Made by a program: the position numbers and the translations under genes. DNA of 64,000 nt. Source: Macrostomum hystrix (taxonomy: Eukaryota > Platyhelminthes > Macrostomidae). This document shows positions 42,314 to 53,030 of this stretch, piece by piece (within the stretch, counting starts at the first letter, position 1; every line of letters starts with the position of its first letter). Below the pieces are notes generated by a model that was not told the origin of the DNA, searched no databases, and saw only the letters and a program-made list of their open reading frames with translations. The stretch is taken from contig CATNEN010000011.1 of NCBI GenBank assembly GCA_950097015.1, forward strand, positions 2,818,501 through 2,882,500, given 5' to 3'.

Positions 42314-45054
42314 TCATGATGAGGATGAGGATGCTGTACAACCTCCGACCGGATGCAGCAGCTTCTTGTGCAACAACTCCGGCCTATTGTGCATCCTTCT
42401 AGATAGCACTGTGCGTCTATACACGCTATTAAAATTTGTAACAATGACCGGAACTGGCAGCGCCACCGTCATCACTCCGGCGACAACGCAAGCCGAACCG
42501 ATGAGCTTGCCAGTCAGGGTTCGCGGCACGGCGTCACCGTAGCCCACGGTGCACAGGCTGATCACAGCCCACCAGAATGCGTGCGGAATGCTCTGGAACT
42601 GCTTGTTCGTAGCGCCTTCGGCTTGGTGAATGGCCGAGGCAAACAGCACAACACTGACGCCAACGAAGAACAAGAACATGGTGAGCTCTCGGATGCTCAT
42701 TCTCAGCGTTTTGCCGAGGATTTGCATCCCGGTCACGTAGCGATAGAGTTTGAAGATGCGCAGCACGTGACTAAAGTGCAGGGCTCGCATGATGCCACTG
42801 TCGGCGCAGAACTCGCCGACTGTCTCCAGCGCAACTGAGATGAAGTACGGAACGAAGCTCACAGCGTCAAGCCACACGGCTGCGGAGTGGAGCAGCCGGA
42901 TGCGGGGCAGCGGGCTGACCGCCAGCTTGATGCCGAACTCCAGAGCGAACCAGGCGACGCATGCGAATTCTAGTCTTGTTAGCCATAAATTGCCTGCGCT
43001 GAAGGACATCTGCTTGGTACCGAATAGCAGTGGCAGATAGCTGAAATATTGGCACACACGCTCAGTTTCAAAGTCTTTCAACTTTTGCCAGTGCTAACGT
43101 CTGTCTGAATATTTTTGAGCCTAAGAAACTAGGAACTTGACTGAGGTAATGTCCAGGGACTGACACATTATTGATACCTCATTGATACCTTATTGAAACC
43201 ATAATAATAATAATAGTAATTGCAGGAGGGCTGCAGGCAATGGCTCATGATTTGGTGACCCGCAGCCAGTGAGGAGGCAATTCTGCCCATTTCGCTGACT
43301 CCTGAGCACACAAGCACACAGATACCGTACTTAGGCACTCGCTCACACAGGTGTGTACATCTGTCCTGATTTTCTCATCGTCAGGCAGTGTACACTCACT
43401 GCGCCTTGGAGTTTCGCCCTCAAGGCATAAATGCACGACAAGCCCCCAAGTGTTCTCTCCGCGGCTGCGCCCTAAATAAATATTAAAATAAATGTTAACG
43501 CAGACCCATTAACCGCTCTGCCATCGACCCCCATTGACGAATTATTCACACCTTATTGATACTTCATTGATACCGCATTGATACTTTATTGATACCTCAT
43601 TGATACCTCATTGATGCCTCATTGATACCTCAGTAACAACTCATTGATACCTCAGTAACAACTCATTGATATCCCATTGATATCTCATTGATACCTCAGT
43701 AACAACTCATTGATATCTCATTGATATCCCATTGATATCTCATTGATATCCCATTGATACCTCATTGATATCTCATTGATATCCCATTGATATCCCATTG
43801 ATACCTCATTGATATCCCATTGATACCTCATTGATATCTCATTGATATCCCATTGATATCCCATTGATACATCATTGATATCCCATTGATACCTTATTGA
43901 TACCTCAGAGACAACTCACAGTAATTCATTGATAACGCTCTGTTAGTAGGTCGAAAATCACCGATTTTTTCAGATACCTGATTGAGACCTCATCGCTGTA
44001 TCTCACGGTTTGGCTTCGTGAATTAACTTTTTTAGATTTTAATACCTTGCACATACTTTTGGATATGAAAATTTTTGTAACAACTAATATGAGTAATTTA
44101 TAGTGAAGAGCACGAGAAAAGATACCAGACCATAATTATGATCGATTCTTCAAACATACGAGCGTAAATCTCCTACCTTTGTTATCTCCTCTCTACTTTA
44201 TTATCATAAAACTGAACCAATCGACCTTTTCACCTAGTAAAGTTATGGCAGTGACCTTTGAGAGACAAATTTTCAACTAACCGAGTCGTGGTAACTTCGC
44301 TTCTGCTGCTGTTGACGCCTCCTTCGCCATTGGCATCGCCATCACCGCAAGGCACTGGCGGCGAATGCAAGCAGTGAAGCGCGACAGACAGAACAATGAC
44401 CGCCACGCTGGGACCCACCAGCAGTCTGCCCAGCTGGGTGGTCTTCGGATAGTGCAAGGCCGAGAATAGACTAGTTCTCCAACTCGAGCGACTCCAGTGA
44501 CGTACAGTGAGCGGGGAATAGCCTTCAGCCACTAAAAAGCTGCGAATCACAGCTTCGTCCAGCTGGAAGAATCGCAACTCCTCGTAGAAGACCTCCTCTG
44601 GCACTTCTGTCGGCCTGCGCAGCCGCCCGCCGGATTGATAGTAATTGAGGATGGCTGCGAATGACGGCCTGTGCCGATCAAAGAAGTACTGACCCCGGTC
44701 AGCGTCCCAGAACTTCAACCGTTTGTTATCGTCGCCTAGCAACGTGCCAGGAAAGCGACGCAGCGTTCGCAGTTGAGTTTCAAACAGCTCGCCGGCCACG
44801 TTGATGCAGATTCGCTGGCAGCCACTGTCGCAAGTTGCTTCAAGAATGGTTGCACCCGCGACCAGCGTGCGTTGCTGATGGAATTTCGAGCGCTGATTCT
44901 GATCCCCGCCAGATTGGGCGGTTTTCGAGGTTGGGGCAGCGTTGTCTCCCGAATCGTTTGGCTGCGGACAAGGAGCCGACTTTTCGTTCTCGTATTGATT
45001 GTTGTTGTAGCGACGAGGTTTTTCTCGTTGTGCTCCTCGCAGGAATGAGTACAT
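42314..45054 (-). CDS. KCNA: Shaker-type (Kv1) voltage-gated potassium channel, 2 coding exons
   Basis: A plasma-membrane delayed-rectifier-type K+ channel subunit that should form tetramers. Exon 1 is 45054-44256: T1 domain at residues 81-176 (NVAGELFETQLRTL; YYQSGGRLRRP) without the Zn-binding motif of Kv2-4, then S1 at about 210-230. Exon 2 runs from about 43074 to 42314; its acceptor is uncertain, but 43074 fits the phase and gives about 519 aa. It has S2 with the charge-transfer site FALEF, S3 (WLDAVSFVPYF), S4, the filter TVGYGD and the S6 gate PVPV. S4 reads MRALHFSHVLRIFKLYRY: compared with Shaker, R1, R4, K5 and R6 are present, but R2 and R3 are His. Before the filter, Cys replaces Shaker T441; after it, Val replaces T449. 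The tail lacks the usual PDZ ligand. The intron holds a SINE-1 and an 11-bp array. Confidence 0.92.
43167..43935. repeat. 11-bp minisatellite, split by a SINE
   Basis: A unit near CATTGATACCT (variants CATTGATATCC and CATTGATATCT), more than 35 copies, mostly 43545-43935, with a few at 43167-43200. SINE-1 copy E interrupts it, so the array predates that insertion. It lies in the Kv1 intron. Confidence 0.92.
43200..43533 (-). mobile_element. SINE-1 copy E in Kv1 intron
   Basis: A minus-strand copy with SINE-1 body, ATT-type tail (as TAATAATAATAA on the plus strand at its left end) and a degraded head at the right end. It is inserted in the 11-bp array. Confidence 0.88.
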
Positions 45055-48000
45055 CAGAGCGGGGTCTGATCGGGCAAGGCAGCAAATGCCCCTTTAGGAG
45101 TTTTTCAAATATTGACAGACAGAAGTCAAAACGGGTGGGGGAATAGAAACTATTATTATTTCCAGTTGCGTGTGGTGTTTTTTAAACGCCTATGACGTCC
45201 GATGATGCATGCCTTAGGAAGGGGTTGGCGTCACAGCTGCGTAGGGAACAATTGATTGGTGGTGGGATGAGACCGAGAGAGGGGGCGGGAAAAAGAGATG
45301 ACAAGAGACAACTTGCGTGCTTGGAACTCTACACACACGCCTTGTCTGTGAGTCCTGGTAGAGCCCCAACTGCTGGTCATGTAGAGTGGAAGCAGACAGA
45401 AGGTACGCAGGCCCTGCGGTATGAAATAACAACCACTTTGACAGCCTATGGGGGAAAGGCTAAGGCTGCGCAGAAATAAAAGCTTTAGAAAGGTGCGGAC
45501 CTTTGTTGCATTTCTTCGCCCGGACTACTGCTGCTGCTGCAACTGACCATATTTTTGTCTGACGCTATTTTCTGACAGCTAGGTGAAGTCACTCATTAAT
45601 TCAAACCAGTGAGTTGCTGGTCTATAGCACTACCTGCGCTCTTCTACAGTTTACGTGAATCCAGATCTCCTAAGCCTCTTTGACCACGAGAATAGTTTCT
45701 CGAATTTATGCCCTTAGATTAGGGTTCATTGCAGTTACCTGCACTTTTTTTATTGTCCAATAGGCAACTTTGGCAGTTTTCTTCCGGTTTACTTTGTTGT
45801 TATAAAAAACAAATGTTGCTACTGTATACGCGTCGGAGGAGATCAGGTAAATAAACTTTTATCGGTGAAACTCAGACTACAGATAAAATGCATAGTTTTC
45901 TTGCTTTGTTATTGCAATCAGTTATAAAAACCATTCTCAGGCAAAAATGAACAATCAATGAACAGTTTCACAAAGTCTGATAGCTATTTTTGTAGTCTGA
46001 CTAAAGTTAACAGCTGCCACCCATTGCTGTACCAGTTATTGCCGGTTTAATTGTTTGCTGCTTTATTGATTCTTTTCTGAACTGTACATTCTAATGGGGC
46101 CTGAAGCCTCCACAAGCGTACAGTATTAACTGCTACGCGCTCATTATGTGGGCAAGCCTGCAGTTCCTGTTGGGTTGCCTGCTGGGCGCAGTCCTGCTTC
46201 AGAAGTGGCAAATTAATTGGCCAAAAATGAGACTAGAGACTCACATTGCACTGCATTCCGGTAGTTAATTCAGTTCACAGCAGAGAGAATTTCGAGTGCA
46301 TGCCACACGCACAACTACATATTCCGGACATACTGTACAGGCTTGAAGCATATGTAGAACACTTCAAAATTGGCCTATAAAACTTTCACATTGCGTGATT
46401 TTGTTGGTTTAAATGAAAGTGAAAAATTGATTTTCTGTAATCGGCAATTTGACCTACGAGTATTTCTAAACAATAAAATAATATATGATTGGAAAGCATT
46501 CTGCTTGACTATAGCATTTAACAGTGGTTTTAGTGTCGTAAATCGTATAATATGTCACAATATGATACTACATGCACAAGGTTCCAATATGCATCGCAGT
46601 CATTTAGCCAGCTCATAGAGACGCATCAGGCAAAGGCCAACAGTGGACTTCTACCAGTAGATTACGTGTGCAGGCGCCATTACGGCTTCGCAGATTGCTC
46701 TATAATACATATATAGACTCTGCAGTTGTCCATAATACTGGCTATAGCTTCCCCTGCCTCTTGACGATAACTTGCGGGTTATATAGACACAGAGAGCGAT
46801 GCGTCCTCTGCATTGAGTTGGGAGAGAGGTGCTACATGGATTACAATTTAGCAATTAAGTTTGCATGCCCCAGTGGTCTAGCGATGACCGTTAAATACTA
46901 TCTGTCTACGCTTATACTCAAATTGTCTGTTTCACATGCATGTATTATATGCATAGCATAAGTTTACATTGATTTGTGGTATGAATTGGAAATTTCTGTT
47001 TGACTTTCATATGGAAATGCTGAAAAGACTGAAATCACTACAGTTCATGTTTGAAAGTTACACGATTCATTTTCATTTTCATTTTCATATTCATTTATGG
47101 AGATGAATTGTTATGTATAAAACTATGATTTTCATTCACGAAAATAGTGTAAATACGATGCGGAAGCTTCTGGTATATCTGCTACACACTAAGCGTGTGT
47201 ATATATTGATTCGTTTGCAACAGTTAAAGTTTGCGGTTCATTGCGGCCATTGTACTGCGGCATTTGTTTATCCCTCAACGAAGAATATTTAGCAATAGTT
47301 AAGGCTTACTTTCACCTTATGTTAAAGTTAAAGTATATCCATTGACTATACCGTTCTCTTTAGATTTTTTAGAAACTTGAGCTACTTTAATTTCTTAAAG
47401 AAGAATCAGTTACGGCTAAGAGCAAAGCTAAAAAACTGCATTTGGCATTTGAGCATTTTGTGATATTCTTTCGCTAAAAAGTTTTATAACACGCCGGCTT
47501 GGAAATTGTGCTTCGGAATTAAATTTAAACAAAAAGGTTTTTTTAAATTTAAACTGCAGTTACAAAAACATAAAAAAGCATAGCAGCACATTGCACGAAT
47601 AACATTTTTGCTTGATTTTCTTAACAAAATAATTTCAAAACATTTATTGATAGTGGATACCAATCTTAAATTTTCGCGCTTATTTACAATATTTTATGTC
47701 CAAGATGCTCTCTTCGGCAGAGCAGTAGTTTTTTGGAAACAGAAATTAAGCATTATATTCTGATCTATAACTTCACACAAAAAATGATAATATGAATGAT
47801 TTCCAAACACAATATACTTTGATATGTTTGAGCACTTAAAGTCAACAAACTTACTTGTATCGGATAATTTTACTTTACATTTTTATGTAATAGTAGAGCG
47901 TATTTTTGGATTAGTTACAGAAGCAAGAAGTTATAGCTGTTAGTACAATAATATCTACTTGAACCAGAATTAAAGTATTCTTTTTTTAATACTTTATTGA

Positions 48001-48432
48001 GTCTCCATGTTCAAATAATTTATTTTTAATACTCTCACTTAAAGTTTTATAAGTTTTTTTAGCATACATAAACAATTTAGTTTCAAAACAATATAATTAA
48101 ACTTTTTATGCTGTTGAAATGTCTATTCAATTATAGAAATAAAAATTAACACACTGTTATACGACTTATACCATTTTTGTGTGCATCCTAAAGAATATTG
48201 TGAGGAATTATTAGTTTTAGTTTAGAAAATATAATTATATTTTAATACGTTAAACAATAGAATAACTTATAACGTGCAAAAAAGTAGTATAATATGCTGC
48301 ATATCAACCATTCATAGACAGCTAGAGTACGATTATCAACTTGCCAATAAGGGCACAATGGAACTTTGAACTCTGATTTTATGCTCCCACAGAGACCATT
48401 GCGTAAGTCTTGATACGGAAATACGAGTAAAA
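45055..48432. other. Gene-poor region between Kv1 and VWA genes
   Basis: The Kv1 5' flank, then AT-rich DNA. The promoters of the two divergently transcribed genes should lie here. Only a small membrane-type ORF (46146-46268) stands out. The ORF at 45192-45479 is not recognisable. Confidence 0.5.
46146..46268 (+). CDS. Possible small ORF coding a 40-aa hydrophobic peptide
   Basis: ATG to TAA, 40 residues. It starts MWASLQFLLGCLLGAVLLQK, a signal- or membrane-anchor-like helix followed by a basic/polar tail. No family is recognised and there is no supporting exon context, so it may be chance. Confidence 0.15.
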   Translation: MWASLQFLLGCLLGAVLLQKWQINWPKMRLETHIALHSGS

Positions 48433-51400
48433 ATGCCCATGAACGCCTCGCAACAGCAGCCAACATCCGCGGTCATCGCTTCGCCGACAATCTTCGACAG
48501 CATCGACTTGGACTTTCATGGTGGAGCAGGAAACGGTGTTGTCTTTTGCATCGACACATCCGGCAGCATGCATGCGAAGTTGCCGGCAGTTCGAGCTGAA
48601 CTCGTCGAACTGCTGACTAGATGGAGCAGCTTCCGGTTACCGGGGCGTCGGTTCAATCTTGTTCGCTTCGGAGCTGGATCGGTGCAGCGCTGGTCTGAGG
48701 GCATGGTCGACTGCACTCCGGCCGCTATCATCGACGCTGATCGATGGCTGTCCGATGGCGGAAGCCTCGGCGGCTGCGCTGACATTCGTGCGGCACTAAT
48801 GACTACCTCAATTGACGCTGAGAAGTCTGGGGTCGCCTCTCTCTGTCTGGTGACTGACAGCCTGCCGGCTGCGGTTCTGTCCGCAACTGAACTCCGGTCA
48901 CTGACATTGCCGGTTCACTGCGTCTATCCCAAAGAGTCTGACCGAATACCACAGCCGGGACTCATGGCTGAGCTTCAGCAGCTGTCTGGTGCCACTGGCG
49001 GAACCCTCACTGTAGCCAATGTTGGACATCGAGGATGCATCGAACGGGTAGCACCAGTAGCTCGTACGGCCCCGCCTGCAAGTCGCTGGGGCCGTCTGGG
49101 AAGTCAGGGGGCAGAGACAGCCGGCTTTGGCAACGGCAAGCTCTGCTCCGTGACTACATCGCTTCGCTGCGATCCGCTGCTCGATGCTCCAGCGCTGCTA
49201 TTCGAAGGTAAAGATCGTGACGGTTGGCGATTTGTGTATGGCACGCCAGGACCGCCAACGAACTGGGGCGGCAGCTGGAGCAAGTTCCGAGCGAATCGAC
49301 CGCAGATTCGAGCTCTGGAGCGGGTAGCTTCGCTGACATCTTCGCCGCCGCCTTCTATTGCCGGAGTCAGTCTTCTGGGTCGAAGAGTGCTAGCTAGAAG
49401 ACGTACTGACGGACGCTTTTACGAAGGGACGGTGACTGCGGAGGTGAGTAGACTCAAACGTAGGTTACTTGATTCGTAATACCATGAGAAGTTTGTCGAG
49501 TCGCGTTAGCATAGTAAGTATGCGTTTCTGTGTTCCTCCTGTCAAAGGCCACGACGCCTGGCCACTTCAATGTCGAGTTGCGCACGAACAGCTCGAAAAC
49601 GGACGATGGCTTCACCGAGACAGAATATCAGACGACTCCAGTCGGCGAGCTCATTGCTTTGGACGATGCGCTTCGTCGACATCTCCTCCCTGGAGACTGC
49701 GTCCTCGCGCCGCGTGGTGTCGGCAGACCAGACTACGCACCCGCCATTGTACTAGACGGCTACGAACGACGAAAAGAACAAAACGAATACGATAGTTTAG
49801 AAGACGAAAACGATGATCAACCGAGCGTCAGACCGTTGGCCGTCGCCTTCACTGACGGTGCAAGCTGTGTAACGGAGCCGGGAAAAGCAGTCCGCATCAC
49901 GCACTCGCTCTATCATCGCTTGCAACTGGAGGCCGTCATGCCACGGCGAGAGCGTCTCGCCCTGGCCGAATGGACATCCGACTATCCGGAATCTACTCGT
50001 CCCGGCTATCTGGCAACGCGACCGACGAGGGAGCCGGACGAGTACACCGCGGTTCGACCAGTCTGGCCTCCTGGTAGAATGCTTCCGGTGCCTGTTCCGA
50101 TGGTCTCTCATCTTTCACGTCGTGACGAAGAGGATGAACTGTACTACGACTCGGATGGTGAAAACTCTCGGTGGCCAACCAGCGATACTGATCGCAGCAT
50201 TGAACGACGCGCTAATCAACTGATTGCGGATTTCGACAGCCACGGCGCTGGCGGTGTCGACGTTGGCGTTGGCTCGACACTTGTTAAATCGAATTATGGG
50301 CCGAAAAAATCAATTCTTAAAAAACCTCCGCCTGCGCCTTCAAGACCATCGCAGTATTCAGCGGCTGTTAGCTCAAACTGGGCGTCTGAGAATGGCTGGA
50401 TCGGAACTGGAGGCTATGGCGTGCATCAGAGGAGCTCAATGTCAAGGTCAACGCTGCGTTCCTCAAATCTTTACAATCGGCGACCTTTGGAAATTGGCGC
50501 CTGCCTTGGTCGCAGTGACCTCGAGCTGGAGTCTCGACGTCGTCGAATCGACGAGCATCGTCGCGCCGCATCAGCGGAACGCACAGACGCTCTTCAGCGC
50601 AGTCGAGCAGCCGCAGAGTCGGTTGAAGCCGCGCGTCTCGTTCGCATGGCTCGAATCCGACAGGATGCAGCAGTGAGCGTCGGGGAGCCAACAGAGAGTC
50701 GCGTTGCGAGCCGGCGACACGTGACTCCTCCAAGTGAGGCTTCGCAGCAGCGTGAAACTCGGCGCCGTTTAGTGGCTCCTCCGACGGTGTCAAACGAGGA
50801 GCGACCAAGTCGGTTGAGGCGAGTTTCACCCGAAGCGTCCAGCGGCACGCTGCAACGAAGTGTCAGATTCAGCGGATCGGAGCCGTGAGTTTCGCTTCTG
50901 GTTCAAATCAGCCAGACAAATCTGGTTGATTGGTCTCATGATGCTCATGACGTTCACGAGTTATATTAATTGATTAAAATACTTAGAATAGGTTATCTTG
51001 CGAGTAGAAAATTTCATAGTCAGCTACCGATAATTTCTCATGTGAAAAAACAATTACTTAATTCATGGAATTTTGTTAAATGCAAATATACATACTACAT
51101 AAATCTCGTAGATTTCTGGACGAGTAGCTTCAGAGATATGGTTAGTTAAGTTGAGCAAGGTCGGTCATAGAAGTCCCAGGTTTATTTATAAGAAATAAAT
51201 GTTTTTTAACCCACCCGGCCCAATGATGTCATTGTAAACTCTTCAGAACAGTAGCCGCTTGGATTCGACACCAGGACCACATGACCCCGGCCGAAGCGCG
51301 CAACAGTGCTCAGCAACTAGCTGCGCGACACAAGGACTGCTCTACCCTGCTTGAGCAGCAGCGATGGAGCCAAAGTACCGCCCCTCAGCCAGAAGCGGCT

Positions 51401-51499
51401 AGAAATAAGAAGCCAAACTCAACAAAATCCAAGTCGACATCAACAAGTAAGACGACGTCGTCGTCTAGCTCGAGTGCAACAGCTAAATTGGCCGCCTAG
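48433..51499 (+). CDS. VWA-domain protein with DUF4537-like region (VWA3 / C11orf16-like), 3 exons
   Basis: Probably an intracellular VWA protein; no signal peptide is seen and its function is unknown. Exons are 48433-49443, 49548-50884 and 51247-51499; phases join exactly to 866 aa. The VWA domain is near the N-terminus with a complete MIDAS start D41-x-S43-x-S45 (FCIDTSGSMHAK), then FGAGSVQRW and LCLVTDSLP. From about residue 320 (GRRVLARRRTDGRFYEGTV) it resembles the DUF4537 region found with VWA in VWA3-type proteins; this family assignment is from memory. The rest is Arg/Ser-rich and disordered, with a helical Arg/Ala/Glu stretch near ERRANQL and RRRRIDEHRRAASAER, and a Ser/Thr/Lys-rich end. 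Codon use is GC-rich compared with the flanks. The acceptor of exon 3 is fixed by phase: AG at 51245-51246 rather than the AG 4 nt downstream. Confidence 0.85.
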
Positions 51500-52234
51500 A
51501 TCGATGCGGTTCGTTTGGACCGCAGTTTGATATCGCTCGTCCCACTTTTTTACTTTGATGTGAAACCTGTCGATAATTATCAAAGTGTTACGACTGTTAA
51601 GACTAGTAGGGCAATAAATCGAATTCTTCTTTCTTTGTTATAAAGCTATCTTGATATTTTTAGAAACGAATTTATCGTCCTTTGCTACACGTGCGAGCGA
51701 TCGTATTTCATAAAATATGCTCGAAACAAGTAAAATCGTTGAGAACAATTTTTTTGCTGAAATCAACACAATTTTTATTTGATAACAGCATGATTATTCA
51801 CGTGCTATAACACTGTTTAAAACATATGAACCTGTTCTAACAATAAAACTGTTGTCTATGGTTCAGGGTGTACTAAAGAAGGATAGAAAATTTCCTTGAA
51901 ATTTCTGCCCGGCAAATTGTGTGTGAATACGAGTATATGTTCAACATGTAAACTGTAATTATTTGTCATTAGACTAAAAAATCGTTATTTCGACCTCCAA
52001 TATGGCCAGCGGAATCTAACCACATACCAAGAACGAATCGATGCGTTCGCTGGTAGTCGACAGAATGTGCCATTCCTATTTTTTGTTGAAGGGGGTTTAG
52101 ACCAAATTGACGTTTTGTCATAGTTCGTTTTCTAGCTCGTTGATTTCAACTTGACTTCATTACGTTGATTTTATTTTCAGATAAATAATCCAGCGCCCGA
52201 AAGTTTAAAAGTGAGTCGATTTGCATCGTAAAAA

Positions 52235-52385
52235 CTTAATCAATCACACCTGCATTAACAGATCCTTACACCTCTATTCACAGATCATCACACCTGCTTT
52301 AACAGATCCTCAAATCTGCATTCACAGATCCTTACACCTCAATTCATAGATCCTCAAACATCTATTCACAAATCCTCACACATTT
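52235..52385. repeat. Degenerate 22-24 bp repeat
   Basis: About six diverged copies of units like ATTCACAGATCCTTACACCT. It lies just upstream of the 15-bp array, and both contain GATC, but the units are not clearly related. Confidence 0.75.
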
Positions 52386-52421
52386 GGAGCTTATTGAGGC
52401 CAAGTTTCCCAACAGTTTCCC

Positions 52422-52768
52422 CATGGATCATGGGATCTTGGATCATGGGATCTTGGATCATGGGATCCTGGATCATGGGATCTTGGATCATGGGATCTTG
52501 GATCATGGGATCTTGGATCATGGGATCTTGGATCATGGGATCTTGGATCATGGGATCTTGGATCATGGGATCTTGGATCATGGGATCTTGGATCATGGGA
52601 TCTTGGATCATGGGATCTTGGATCATGGGATCTTGGATCATAGGATCTTGGATCATGGGATCTTGGATCATGGGATCTTGGATCATGGGATCTTGGATCA
52701 TAGGATCTTGGATCATGGGATCTTGGATCATGGGATCTTGGATCATGGGATCTTGGATCATGGGATCA
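52422..52768. repeat. 15-bp minisatellite
   Basis: About 23 near-perfect copies of GGATCATGGGATCTT. Fifteen is a multiple of three, so several frames on both strands are open with a 5-residue repeat; I regard these as artefacts. The high homogeneity suggests recent expansion. Confidence 0.96.
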
Positions 52769-53030
52769 TGGAATCTCACGCAGCCCAAGAAACAAATGTT
52801 TTAAAAACCTGAAGCACTAATTTAAAACGTTTTAGTTAATATGAGAATCATAATTGGTAAGTTCAGATTTTTTAATACGAGTAATTTCGCATTGTTGCTA
52901 ATCGAGAGTTAATAATATGTCTAAAGGGCACAGGTGGCAAAGCCTCAAACTACAATTGTTCTGTCTGTTCGTATGAGCGTACAGTAACAAAACAGGATAA
53001 GGAACGAATTCCACTTTTGTGCTTTCCAAT

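Larger units (their letters stand above)
51500..53030. other. Intergenic region between VWA and ATPase genes
   Basis: The convergent 3' ends of two genes. It contains two small tandem arrays (52235-52385 and 52422-52768) and otherwise AT-rich sequence without recognisable features. Confidence 0.6.

Noticed and set aside
46868-46915. tRNA-like AGTGGTCTAGCGATGACCG
   Set aside because: Only a box A-like piece; no box B at the right distance.
52366-52812. Three ORFs of about 140 codons with 5-residue repeats
   Set aside because: They come from the 15-bp array on both strands.
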